Shown in pieces: positions 1-13,240 of a DNA stretch of 64,000 bases. A program made the position numbers and the translations under genes. Position 1 is the stretch's first letter; every line of letters begins with the position of its first letter. The DNA is taken from positions 8,738,862 through 8,802,861 of the forward strand of contig NC_058510.1 of assembly GCF_020382885.2 (NCBI RefSeq), in the 5' to 3' direction. The notes under the pieces are model-generated. The model was given only the letters and a program-made list of their open reading frames with translations, was not told the DNA's origin and made no database searches. This DNA is from Scatophagus argus. Its lineage: Eukaryota > Chordata > Actinopteri > Scatophagidae.

Positions 1-790
1 AACAAAATTTAACTGTGTTTGATAAAGTGACATTACAGGTAAATATTTGTTTATGCTCAAAAAGATCATGATTTGGGTTCAATTAAGTACTTAGTTAAAG
101 TTAGGGAAACCTCTTGGTTAGGAATACATTTGCCAGTTTGTCATCATGGTTAAAAGAACACTTGGTTATGGTGGGGAAATGAACTGGTCACAATTGAAAG
201 AACACACTGACTGTCAGCACAGAAACGCAAAGCAGGCAGCTGTCTCCCTCACTGAAATCTGACATTTCATTCAACCACTTCAAGCTCCTCGCTAAAGGAC
301 TTTGTCACTTGAACTCATGTGGAGATTTCCACCTGATAACAGCAAATCCTAACCCAGCAGAGCAGCAGCTACCAGATAAAACGGAGTAAAAAGTACTTAA
401 AGCCACAATTTTCACTGTCTAATACTGTTTCAAACAAGAACAAAGCTGTAATCACATAAACAAAGTGCTAAACAAAGTGGCTTCCAGTGCAGATGCCTCA
501 AACTTTTACTCAGCTCCAGTTGTTGAGTAAATACATCTTGACCCAGACAGCTGATTGTGAAATATGTTTTTTTATTTGTTTATTCTCAGTTGTTTTTTTT
601 GTCATTTTTCTTTCATGCCATCTGTCTTTCATTAGAAATAATACCTTTTACAAGACCTGTGACACACTGTAATCTAAGCCAGGATGTTTTACAATCAGGA
701 GGGAGATGATGGCTCCACGAATGAGTCATACACCGCTCAGCTCTCTCGGTGACATGCTGAGGTGGCCTGCACTGAATCATGTGCTGCAGT

Positions 791-791
<1 letters not shown>

Positions 792-826
<35 letters not shown>
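792..826. repeat. (GT)n microsatellite
   Basis: An uninterrupted GT run of about 17 units, followed by a few imperfect TG units. Confidence 0.95.
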
Positions 827-828
<2 letters not shown>

Positions 829-2284
829 TGTTTGTGTGTGAGAGAATGAACACAGTGGTGCATGATTTTTGGGGTTGGTTTGACTTTCAAATGTTTTCTT
901 GATTTAAATAAAAAGAGAGGTAGAACTTCGGGAGCTGTGATGTTTGATGTTTGTACTTTTCCTCAACCTCTATTGGTGAAATCTGTCTCAGTAGGGGATT
1001 TCTTACTGTAAAGTTTCTAAGGCGTCAGAAGAAAATTTTTTATATTCAACTTCGCAGCTGGAAAGGAGATCAACATCTTCCTGTAAAGACAATGTGATTT
1101 TGATCACTAAATGTAAAAGTCTGGAACAACCAAACAAAAAAACAAATCAAATAACATCACTAGCAGCTCTTGTAACTATACCTTTGGTTTGACCTCCCTC
1201 GAAACAATTATGTAAAGAGATGCTGTGCTGACACACTGAAGAGGACCCATGGCCAAGACATGCATCTCTCTTGCAGTGGAGGTACTGGCTGCATGGTTAC
1301 CCCACCTAATAACTGACTCTTTATGAGCTTGGCAACAATACTCCATCCTACAGCATGCCCAGTGTGCTCACTTCGAGGTCTTACCTGCCAATGACGCAAT
1401 AAGAGGAAGTGCAGAATTAGGGCTCTGGGTTCATGATATGGCTCTGGGGCCCTGCAGGAAACTGATACCATCCCAGCTCCATGTGTGGCCTGATTCAGGC
1501 TCCATCTCTTTTATAACGTGATGCAAACCATACGTCTCCAGCACATGAGACAAGCGAGCATGATGCTCGTGGTCATAAGCGAATAAAGGAAGGGTGAGAG
1601 GAGACGTGAAGACAGGCAGGACAAGGCCAGTCCACAGTTGCAAAATGGATGACTTCAGAGGGAAAAAAAACTGAATGTGAGAAAATATGAGGGAGAGTGG
1701 GAACACAAAATCATTTAAAGATCTGAAAGGTGGAGAGAAAGCTGTGACGGATGAACTTTAAGAGTCAGTAACCTCTGTCACATCGTGGACAGCGAGCCAA
1801 GAAACTCTCAGCGACCGTGACATGGGCCAGGTTCTCCATGTAGACGTGGGAAGGAGAGAAGAAAAGTGGTGCCTTTCTGACAGGATATCTCTGACTGAGC
1901 TTTGTCTCACGGCCAACAAAAGGCATTGTCAAATTGTGAGGCAACCGACACTGCAGCATCCAGCAGCTCGCCCAGGCTCCAAGTGTCTGCCGCCTTGCTG
2001 TGGGGGAGAGAGGCACAACTCTATTTTTCCACATTAAGAATTTCTAATTCATGTGTCAGATTTTCTTTGATCCAGTGACAGGTTTATGGGGTTACATAAG
2101 ACACATATTAAATTAAAAAGGAAAGGCAAGAAATAAAAAACTGGCTTTTTGTTAATACGTTAGTGTATATTGCGTCTTACTGAGTGGATAAACCCATATA
2201 TGAGCCAGTACAATTTTGATTGTTTTTGAAAATGTCTGCTTATTTTCACCTGCTGAAAACAGATTCAGGATGTCTTTAAAGCTG

Positions 2285-2600
2285 CATTAGTTGATATTTT
2301 TGGTCACTAAGGGGCAGCTGACAACAGTAACACTATCACGTTTTTACACGTATTTCCACATTCAACATTAGCATTCATTAGGTGCCATGTCCAATATTTA
2401 CTTCTCACCTTTGTTTTTAGCTCTGTTTTTGGTCTCCACCAACACCATAAGAAAGCATTTTTTTCTTTACCTGCTCAACTTGGTTCACCACTTAGTTGTT
2501 AATGTAGTCATTTACTGTGTATAAAGATGAACAACATGAACGCTCCCAAAAGTGAAGCCAAAACATACTGATTGCCCCCTGGTGGCTGGCTCCAGTACAG
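2285..2600. repeat. Dispersed teleost repeat fragments
   Basis: The segment contains word strings that recur in perch-like fish genomes: TTTAGCTCTGTTTTTGGTCT near 2417 and GCCCCCTGGTGGCTGGC near 2574. The first is shared with the copy at 10225-10640 in this window. The second also resembles a CTCF core on the minus strand, as carried by some repeat families. Family assignment is from pattern memory, not from a search. Confidence 0.5.
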
Positions 2601-5600
2601 GTCGTAAACTCAAAATACACATCAAACAAATTTTTCCCAAAGTTTTTCTGATAACTCTAGTTTTAATTGGTTATTCAGCACTATAAAAAGGGGATGAAAC
2701 GTCATCAGAATCAGAAATCCCTGATCTCTGGGGGAAATTGGGTTGACGTGATTGAAAGTTGGACTCTGCTTGCAACTGGTTCAGACTCCACTGCCTGATC
2801 ACTACTGCACAGTCTCACACTTTGAATGACATCATCAGCGCAATATGGCAGCCCTTGCATCTGTGATATGTTGGCTTCACTTTTGTACAGAAGTGGAGAT
2901 GTGTTGTCCATCTATATGTCAATGTGCTGGACATGTATAGAGGGTTAATCGACAAACTGCTTCCTGCTGCAGTTGGAAGCAAAGCTGATGAGAGATCAAA
3001 GTTTGATGTGCTCTAAAAACCAAACAATGAGCTATGAGGATACTAAAACTCACTGCAGACCTGAGGGGGATTGTGATAATTTTGTGTGGCTTTGTAACTA
3101 CAGGCAACACCTTTCACATTAAAAACTCAGTCATTTGATTCACTGAAAATACAAACACACTGATTAGAGCAGCTTTAATGTGAAAACAGGTTCATGATTA
3201 TTCACTGTATAGAAGTCATATATTTATTGAGTTATTGTATATTTAATTTCTTTAATTTTTTTTTCTGATCTGAAACTTCAATGCAAAAGGGTTGTCCAAA
3301 CAGCGTTTGATCATTTTCATGAACAGAAAGAATCTTGAGCAACCCACTGCGCAGCCCTCACTCCGCTCTGCCATAATGACGTCTCACCAACTGATAGTAA
3401 AGGTAGAGAAATAAACACTTTCAAAATGGTTTTCATATGAGCTGTGGTCAGACAGGCATGCTGGCTGCAGCAGCAGCATCCGCGGCCTATCCCGCCCTGC
3501 AGCCCTGCCCCCTCCCACGAGCACAGAGGCCCCCGCTTGGCTCTGCACAGACTCAACGCTCGCTGCAGTTACACAAACAGGTCGTCTTTCCAAAAAACTG
3601 CATCAACAGTGGAGCGGGGAGTGGGAATGGACTTACTCAGCGAAGGGATTTGGGGCCCACGGAGCGACTTGGGTTTTAGTTACAAAGCAAAACATCAGAG
3701 CTTAAGCACCCCAAGCATTGCAGCTCTCTAGTAAGTGTGTGCGTGTTTCTTTTTGTCTATGTGTGTGTGGCCCACTAGTTAATGACCATCACATTAGCAT
3801 CCAAAATTTGATAGCCTGCCTATGCTCAACTATGAAGGAAATACAACACCATCGGCAAAAAAGAAGCAGTGAGTTCAAAGTGAGAATGCAGGAAAGCAGG
3901 ACAAGAAAAACAGAAGAAACACTTTATCCAATGAAAAACAAGATTCAAAGGCTGTTTCTCGTCAGTCAGCTGCCATTCAACTGTGAGAAATGATCACAAA
4001 GTGCAGCACTTCACAGCATAACCATACAGCACTTGAATTTAAATCTTATTCCCTTTCAAATAAAATTGCAACACAGTTTCAGTCTGCTTCTTCAGGGATC
4101 CGCAATCCTCCTGCAGAGTCAATCTGGATCTGAGTTTCAGCCTCCGAAACCTCATCTGATCGATGTCTGCCATCTCAGGTCAGGTCTCCCGCTGGTTGCT
4201 TCAGATGCCAGTCAAAAATTTGAAAACCACTACAAAGACTTCCCAGTGCCAGTGGAGGACTGGCAAGTACTTCAAAGAAAAACAAACATCTAAATATCGC
4301 TAGTCAGGGAAAACCAAAAATAAAATAAATAATGTAACATTTTTCCTCTGATCAGCAGCTGGGATAATAAACCACAAAGTAGTATTTGAGGCATTCAAAT
4401 CTGCCTCTTTTGGTTGTGGTTGCATATGGTGTCCAAAATGCTTTATCTACCTGCTAAGTCACCATAAACAGCATCCTAGCTGTGGGAAAGAAAGTGGCAG
4501 CGTGTGTCCTGTTGTCCTGCATGCAAAATGACAGCACTGAGGGTTGAGGTCTTTCCCTTTAATGAGGAGATGGATGTTTCAAAGCAGAAAAAGTGTGTGC
4601 TGTTAAACCAAGCTGCAACCGCAACTAAATACTGGAAACTAATGATGCAGTTCCAATAATTACTGGTTGTTCCAAGACAACTCTGATTGCAATGAAATGA
4701 ATAAGAAAAGAACCTCACATTTGCCTCAAGACTAAATAGTTAATAGATTTCTCCGGCAGCTCTTTGTGAAGTTTAGATCTCCAAGAAATTTAGTCTGATG
4801 TGTGTCGTGTTAAAAATGTAAATAAAATCATGAACAAGAGTTTGTTCTCAGCTCACTGTCAGGATTGTAGCTGCTGAGTTAACACAAACAAAACAGGTAA
4901 GTTTGATTGTGTTATTACTTGAGTGTCCATCAAAGTCCTGATGAACATGATTTGAAACAGATGAACAAAAATGACAGCAGCAGAATGATGCTGAGGACAA
5001 TCTGTTGTCCAGACAAAACCTCTCAGTGTTCTTCAAACATCAAAAATTAAAAATATCCAGCTGGATGTCAAGCTGAGTCTGCTGTCACACTTCACGTCCA
5101 ACTAAAACAGTGTCTGAAATGTTACTGTAATGAACTACCTGCTCCGCTGAGGTGCTGCCAGATAAAACCAGGACAGCTTTAAAGAGCTGTGCAGATTTTT
5201 GGGATACCTGAAGGAAAGTCAGCTGGGATACGTCTCCATGGGACAGTTCTCTTGCAGGCCGTGTCCACATCAGCCAAACTCATCACCATGTTGACCACAT
5301 CCGTAACTGATTCTGCCATATGGATGGAGGAAACCAAAGCATGGGCTTCTTTTCAACAGTGGACTGACATTTTGTCATCTGACGAGGTGGTTTGTACTCT
5401 GGTGTCGCTCGGGGAAAGTCGGTATAACATTATGGTCATCGCGGAGTGAGCCGCTCTGTGATTTCAGGGTTGCTCGTAATAAGAAGCTCTATCATTTGAC
5501 AGTGGCTTTTAGAGAACATGGTCGGCTGTGAAATGTGAATGAGACTGTGGTCTGTGTGTGTTGTCAGGTGGTTAGACCGCCTCAGAGGGGCTCAGAATTA

Positions 5601-8600
5601 GTTCAGCTACACGTGAGGTGAAAATTGGTGTAAATTTAGAGAAATGTAAATGGGTAAGTGGTGGATGTCACATGCACTTTGTCCTTTTTATACTCCATTA
5701 TTTCAGATGGTGTCAGTGAAGTAGTATTTCATGAATGTGAGAAGGGGAGATTGTTCTGAGAGAAATGTGCAGAAGGTGGAACTCTCAGAACTTCACTTGG
5801 ATGAACGGCCTAGCACAACAATTCATCACTGAGAGTGAAAGCAAACCACAAATTACAAAATCATGCACTTTTTCTCCAAAGTCAGCAAGAAAGAAATTCA
5901 ATCGATGGGATGCTCTCTGACGCTGGCGCAACAATGGAAACGCATTTTGTTAAGTGGCATCTTAGGTTAATCCTTCTGGGTGGGCTCACCACGTCTGTGG
6001 TCGGATGCCGGGGGGGTCAGTCAGGCTGAATGACAACAAGTCATCTTCTCCTGCTGCTGGTCAGGAAGGAGAAGTTTTTTCTGCCAAAATCTGTTCAGAC
6101 AGACGCGCTCCAGACATGCGGGTGGCAAGCTCTTCCACCGCAGAGCAGCTTGCAGTCCCGACGAAGCACCAGGACGCAGGAAGAGCTGCCTGACATCCGG
6201 GCAGCAAATCCAATGGCAGCAATACCACTTACTGAAAGCTGTAATCAACACCAGACAATGGCTTTAAATGACTCCACTGTTTGTTTAGAGCAATTTAGAA
6301 GAAGTGCTGGGAAGGGAAACTCTTCTCTGAATGATGGAAGGACTGAATCTGTGCCGAAAACAGATCTCGTTACCAAAAACAGTATACAATCAAACTGGAA
6401 TGTCTTTTCTTACAGCTTCAGGAACGTGGGCTATGCAAAGATGGGTAACAGAATACTGTAGAGCTGATCATGTATATATCATCCTGTTTTAAGTAAGCAA
6501 AATAATACATTCTGATTACAGATACTTGTGAGAGTTTAAGAAAAATGTGACCTTAAAAAAACGAAGTTTCCGTGCAAACATAAATCAGTGAATTAGAAGA
6601 ATTTATTAGTCTCTGCAGAGAAGTCGTGAATGGGACTCTCAGCAATGCTTCCATGCTATTCATCTCATGATATAAAGAGCTGTACAGTTTATGCAATACA
6701 ACACATTTCTATGTCTGGCAAGATTCTCAGTCATTCAGGTCATAATATATCTAGGAAGTCAAAGACTCGTCAATAATCTACTGTTAGTAAGTCTGGTTGC
6801 CTTTGACTTGGCACTCCTACATGTCACATATCTAACTGCTTCGATGTAGATGCTAACAAGTATCTCTAATGTCAACAAGACTCTTGAAAAAAACTGGCGA
6901 ATAAGTGATATACAGGGACACTACAGTGAAATATGTGTATTACAACATACTGTATGTCCTACAGACTCACTCTGCCTGTTTAATACATCATATTCCACAA
7001 CATAATGTCAGCTACCTCATTAGTGATGATACTAAAGGTGGGGTTGGTTATGTATTTCAGAAGCATATTTTATTATATTTGTTGAACATCTGTTAACATC
7101 CCAACAGCAACCAAAAAAATCAAATGCTTGTACAAAAAACACAAGAAAAGCATCTCGTGTGGGTGGCCTATTGTGAACTCCATTCGCACAAGCTCAGCAT
7201 GTTCTTTTCAACCCAAGGTGGTGCAGCTAAATTCAATCAGGTGTGTGATCTTTGGAGGACGAACAGAGACATACTGTAGCTTTAATTTGTTAATCAACCA
7301 TATGTACGCATGACAAGCCCTGTGCAGAGCGCCGTGCCATGACGTGCCAGAAAATGAGTCTTAGTGAATTCCCTCTGTCTGCAGTCTGAGCCACACATGG
7401 AAAATGTGATAGTCATTATGAATCTGACAGAGTTCTGGAGCTGTTCCTCTCCGCTTCAACTCCCTTCTGCAAACCAGGAACCTGTAGGTTGATCTTGGCA
7501 ACAGTCACAGTCACTTTTTCCCCACCTTAATTAACATTTTGGACTGCGAGTAACAGATTTAGGAGGTATTATTCCTTATACCAAAGGAGGAGAAATTAGA
7601 AACCTCACATTCATTGTTAAAAGTGTGTCTGCGTGTTCTGCTGCTGGAGGTGTTCATGGACACAAGAGGCTCACACGCGTAAAAGTTAATAGCTTGTTTT
7701 ACAAAAGTGTTATGTTGTGTGTTATTGTAAAGCTCACACACAAAAAGCACACACCAGAGGGAACACAAATGTACGGTCTAATGCGCAACCGTGTTCCCTG
7801 CAGAACAAAGAGCTGCCAAATTGAACACAGGCCTTCTTTTCACAGGAGGAATGCAGGTTACTTGGAGCGCCTTCTCTCTGCTCTGCTATTCTTTTATTCT
7901 GTCATTTAACCAGTGACTCCATGTTTAAACACCCCACACTCCCCACCCTCTGAAAGGCACTTAAATAGAGACCATACTGAACTCCAGAAACCCTCCAATG
8001 ACATCTGCATGTGGGTCACATCAAGGACACTGGGGGTTATTATGGTGTAAGAGAGCCGGAGGGGGACAGCGACTGCGTTTTCTGCTTTTCCTCGCTCTTA
8101 AAGGTGAGTCAGAAAAGTCACTGACACTCGGATGATCACAGGCCAGATTTAAAAACAGCAGCTAACCACCAGCACATGTGTTGTGCTGGCAAAAACATCA
8201 CAGATCGACGCCTGCTCTTCGCATCTAGCACCCGGAGTCACGTTACCGCTGTTTCATCCAGCCTAATGAAGACGAGAAAAAGGAGGGGGAGGTGGAAAGC
8301 TTGGACAAAAGTTTACAGGGTCTGTGGGAACTGAGTTTAATGTTAAAACCATCTATTGTGTGGTAATTTACTACTATTTCTACTGGATGATCAGTACTGA
8401 AAGATGTGCTCATATGATTTACTGAGAGCTTCAGTCTTCTGATTTTTACAAGTCCAAGCCATTTAAAGACCAGCAGGATTCAGCAAGCAGTAATAGCAGG
8501 TGGATTAAGTCTGCTGTGGCTCGGGAGGAGCTTTCTAAAGTCATTCAGGTGTCGCTTTTTGAAGTATTTTTTCTTAACAAAAAGACTGCATTACAACGTG

Positions 8601-10224
8601 CGGGTGCACGGAGTCTGAAGGACATGCTTTCAAATTTGTGACGTAACAAAATCAGCTTGTTCGTCAAATTTATTGTAATTGGACGCGGGGGCGAGGGTGG
8701 GGTTACTTTATATGCAAGTAAAGTAGCATATGGATTTATAATTTCACTTTTTTGCACATTGGCTGCCCACTACTGCTTCAGTCATCCCATTTTGAACTCA
8801 AAGAAAAAAAAGAAAATTGATGCGTCCGTAAAATTCCTCCGTGATTGCTGCCTTTCTTCACATTCAGACAGTTGTGTGGTTTGAGAGATAAGACGGTGTC
8901 TAAATGTCTGAGAGTGAGAGTAATGATGTCTGAAAAACTGCTGGACTGAACTAATGATTTTTTAAATTGTATATGCGAGTGAATACGATCTTATGTGATA
9001 AAAGGTGTGTTGTGTAAACCGTTCCAGCTGGATCTTATACTGTTACATCCTCTCTTTATCTACTGCCATCACGCTCGCACACGCACACATCCTTATCTCC
9101 GCATGCGTCTCCAAACCATCCATCCACTTCCTGCTCTTCTCTTACAACCAGCTGTGTCTCCTCCGCCTTCTCCCACTTCCCTTTCACTCCCTTTCCCATC
9201 TCTGGGGATAAAATACCCTCTTGTCCAGCACCCCCTCCTCCTCTTGCCCATTCAGCATCTTTGTGTTATCTCTCCTCCTGTCCTGTCCTGTGGTGTGAGA
9301 TTCTCCCAAAACCAGACACAAGGAAATCTCTAATTCCTGGTCTGTACTTATTCTATTTGTTTATAGCTCCAGGTTTCAGTGTTAGCAGCTTGGTCCCAGG
9401 TCTCTGGGTGAACCTTCCTCTGCCTGCACAGAGAAACTTAATAGACTTGAACCTTTGTTAAGACTTAAGATTGCCTCACTGGGAAATTTATATTTTGTAG
9501 TCTGTACATTTCTTTCTCTAACGCAAACAAACATGCCGAGTTAATTCCACCTCCCCCGCTTGTCACCACATTAACCTCTCAGTCTTTCCCAAGCACACTT
9601 TGAGATGGTTTCAGTCCTCCCTTTTGCTTTTAAAATATCTACATTTCTTGTGGGCGTCAACACTTTTGAGACAATGTAGGACTCAAATGTGCACAGAGGC
9701 AACAACACAATCGAGAATCTCCTGCACATGACACGGAGAAGCCAGGACATTTGTGCCAGAAAGGTTGTGTACTGAGAAGTGCTGCAGACATTGTGACCCT
9801 CTTGGTAATCAGAGCCAAACAGAGAACCTGCACACACTCCTGTTTATACTGAGTGAGGATTAATTCATCAACAGGCAACAGGTGTGTGGCAGCAGATCAC
9901 GGACAATCAAGAACAGGTGTTAAAGAGGCAAACTTCACATGTAGAGGACTGATGGATTTTTAAAATAAATGATTTTGTCACAAAGGTTATGAGTAAAATA
10001 AAGACCTGAGTAATGATTTTTACTTCCTGGTTTTTACCAGACAAGAGCTTGAAAGTCAACTCTTGTTTTATTGCTGGTCTGCTCTGCATTTTAACAGGTG
10101 ACTTCAGTTAAGTGTTTTCCCATCTCTGTCTGCTCTCTACAGCAGGTGTCTAACCTGCTGCATGCTCAGGTCAGACACATCTGCGTCTGGTGCTTCTGCA
10201 AGAGCTCGCTTCAACACAGTGAAG

Positions 10225-10640
10225 CACGCTAACAAAATGTAAACCTGTGATAACTGTGTTTAGCCACTTGGGGGAAGCAGATACAAGCTATAAACAAAAC
10301 ATTGACCTATTATCACCTTTCAAATTGACATAGCCACATGCAAGCAAACATAATGATTGATTCAGAGCAACATTAGCATTTATTTATGTCCATCTGATGA
10401 GTTTAAGTCCAGTTTCCACTCTTCTTTTAGCTCTGTTTTGGTCTCAAACAACTCCAGAGAGAAGCATCTACTGCTAAATGCTCCACTGTGTTCATCGGCG
10501 AGTCGCTCACATTGTCTGTCAGTGGGTGCGAAGCAGGCAGCACACAGCAGGTTTTAAGGAGCTCATTTGTTTCTTTGGATGCTGAAACAGCAAAGTTTTG
10601 GACTGCGAGCTGAAAGATGTTATAAATCTCCATAAAACTG
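10225..10640. repeat. Second copy of the dispersed repeat with TTTAGCTCTGTTTTGGTCT
   Basis: The copy includes GCCACTTGGGGGAAGCAG near 10263, the shared TTTAGCTCTGTTTTGGTCTC string near 10428, and a following segment with AAATGCTCCACTGTGTTCA. It parallels the copy at 2285-2600 and looks like a long, decayed interspersed element without coding capacity. Confidence 0.5.
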
Positions 10641-11881
10641 AGACAAACCGCAGAGTTGAACGATAATTTTCTGCGGGTTGTGCAACACCTTCATAATACA
10701 CCTAATCGTTTGATAATTTATTAACATTAAACTTTTAATTGTACCAACTGTAATGATGAGATGCAATTTACGTAACTGGAAATGTAAAGTGATTGACATT
10801 GAGAATTGCATGAGAGAACAGTCAAGCATCAGCAGCAAAGAGGAGCACAGTCTGGATAAGATAAATACTCGTGTGCTCGCACACAGAATGAATATGTTTG
10901 TGAAGACATGCTGACTGTGAAGACTCAAAGCCACAGCAACATTTTTTGACAGCGGTATGGCAGAGAGCGCAGAAAGCTTTGTACGCTTCACAGAAGTATT
11001 AAGCGCTCAAAGTCTACCACGCGATTTTAAGAAAGAACTGAGAGGCAGAATTTGAGCAAACCACAACACAACACTGTAAAAATGACTGAGAAACCACAGC
11101 AAAGTGCATAAAAATCCTCATCAGACATTCTGACAAACACACTGCAAAGTATCACATGACAGCATGTATTAAACGTGTCAGGGTCTGACAAAAGCTGGCT
11201 ATGTTAACATAAACATGTGTGATTCCATGTTAACCAGGATGGATGAGGTGGTGCTTGAGGTGTCATTATGACTGCAGCTGAAAGTGGCTGTGAGGCCAGG
11301 GAATGCCCTTTGCCAGAGAAACCCACCGGACCGAACCGAGCCCCCCGGGTGTGCTGACACAGCTGGTTCCAGGCACAGACGGCCCAACACCATACTCTGC
11401 TCCAGGAATGTTCCGGGCCTTGCTGGAGAAACCATAACAAGTGCAGGAAATAGATTAGTGCACTCTGGGTTCCACACCGGCCACAAACCTCCTGAGCCCG
11501 GCCTCTCCAAACCCACATGTGTGGGAACAGGAGACGGAGCAGCAGAGGGAGTAAGACCCCCATCCAGACATCAGTGCAGATCCCAGGAGGACCAGCATCA
11601 TGTAGTAATCAGAGGCCTTCATTATTACATGAATGGCCCTGACTCCGCAGGCCAACTTTCAAGTCCTCCAGTAAAAAGAGCTTAAAGTACAGCGAGTGCA
11701 CAACATCTAACAACACGTTGTTACCATGTTACCATTACATCCTGCTTTTCACTGTGCATGTGACTGAACATTTAGCTGCTAGTTCAGTAGATGTAGTGAG
11801 AGAGAGGTTGGTACCTGGGCCTTCAGTGGGGACATACCTGAGTTAGTCCACCTCTTATTACAACCACTATCATGTCGCAAT

Positions 11882-11947
11882 TCCATCCATCCATCCATTT
11901 TCTGTACCGCTTATCCATCAGGGTTGCGGGGGAGCTGGAGCCTATCA
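11882..11947. repeat. CCATCCATCCAT...GGGTTGCGGGGGAGCTGGAGCC repeat end
   Basis: A CCAT tetramer run is followed by TTTTCTGTACCGCTTATCC and GGGTTGCGGGGGAGCTGG. This is a very widespread module in teleost genomes and represents the end of an interspersed element. The rest of the element is not visible. Confidence 0.6.
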
Positions 11948-12154
11948 TATCGCAATTATAAAAAAAATGAATACTACCCAAAGTGCAAAATGACAAGGCG
12001 TGGCATTAGAGAGAGAGAGGAATTTCGCGTCACCATCATTAATACAACAAGAAACACAGTTAAGACAACTCCAAACCTCCAAACCTCTACACTGCAACCG
12101 CAACTGTGCCACGTACATCATCCGGAGCAGTTCAGAACTGCTGATCGCACTTGG

Positions 12155-12187
12155 CCTAACCCTAACCCTAACCCTAACCCTAACCCT
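12155..12187. repeat. Interstitial telomeric repeat (CCCTAA)n
   Basis: A 33-bp run of CCTAAC units, five and a half copies without interruption, identical to the vertebrate telomere repeat on its C-rich strand. It lies inside presumed intron sequence, about 210 bp right of the CCATCCAT repeat end. Confidence 0.9.
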
Positions 12188-13057
12188 GAACACAAAGTGC
12201 CTTGTGGTTACTTTTTATCCAGCTGAAGCTGCTGTTTGTAGAGACAGCATGGCTTGCACAATAGATTTATTTCTGTTTGAATAAATGAGACCCCAACCTG
12301 ATTTGTACCTGTAGATGAAATACAGTATTCTCTGCTGTTAAAGAAAAGTACACCGATGCGTTGAGGGGTACAAGTCAACCCGACAGCTGCTTCTTAAGTG
12401 TGTAGTCAAACCAGACAAACGCACAGTGAAATTCAACTGTGCGTTCTCACAAAATCTGCAGACCACAGCACATCTCTTCTGGGGAGCAGTTTATAGTTTG
12501 GCAGAGCAGGGTAGAATGAAAGTGGGATAATGAGACACAGCTAAGATGATAATGTCCTCCATTTTGGGATTCTATAGATCTTCCTCAGAGATCAGCACTT
12601 TCCACACTATACGCAACTGGTCAACAAGAGAAGTTTGCGTGTTCAAAAAAAGATTAGCTAAAAGCTACACGTGATCGTTCTTTGCATCGTCTCAGATTTT
12701 TTCCTTTAGAGAGGTACCTGCAGTCTGAGCTCTTCCTGCTCTTCATATGCAGCATCTCAGAGGTTTAACCAAGATGTGAAGTAAGCTTTCTGCAAAGCTT
12801 TTGTGACTGCAAGGTTCAATGACTGAATGAATGATGAATCAGGACAATGACCGATGATTATTCCAGCACTAAAGGAGCTGTGAGAGGTCAGCCAAAGCTC
12901 AGGTAGACTTCTGTTTTATTCTGATGTCCTTCTTATGTCAACCCCCCACAGAAAAATAAATATGTTTAAACCTTGAGCACTGTGGAAGCGATTCCGGCCT
13001 GGTTTCAGTTTGGCAGGAAGAGAGATGGGATTACCATATGAATTCAGTCAGTGTGCA

Positions 13058-13058
<1 letters not shown>

Positions 13059-13088
<30 letters not shown>

Positions 13089-13240
13089 AATATTTCCACT
13101 GCAGATGAGTGGAAAAATGTGTATTTGTGTAAATATATACATGATGTACGCATGCCTTCTTGGTGACATTTGTGTGTGATAGAGAATCAGAGATTTACAT
13201 TACTTTTACTCTGTTTAAATTGTGTGTGTGTGTGTGTGTG
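13059..13240. repeat. Two (GT)n microsatellites
   Basis: GT runs at 13059-13080 and 13221-13240, separated by 140 bp of unique-looking sequence. Confidence 0.9.

Noticed and set aside
1208..2037. Several overlapping 70-90 codon frames on both strands
   Set aside because: None matches COLEC12 or another known protein; opposite-strand frames overlap over the same bases.
2574..2587. CTCF-like GCCCCCTGGTGGC
   Set aside because: Embedded in a decayed interspersed repeat that carries this string in many fish genomes; not listed as a regulatory site without binding data.
6030..6461. 143-codon plus-strand frame in presumed COLEC12 intron
   Set aside because: No recognisable domain, overlaps several frames of similar quality on both strands, and composition does not look coding. 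Treated as chance.
11284..11685. 133-codon plus-strand frame with Pro/Gly-rich product
   Set aside because: The patch is GC-rich, which lengthens frames on both strands; the minus strand has comparable open frames. The product is low-complexity and I recognise no splice-bounded exon, including no COLEC12 collagen repeat (no regular Gly-X-Y).
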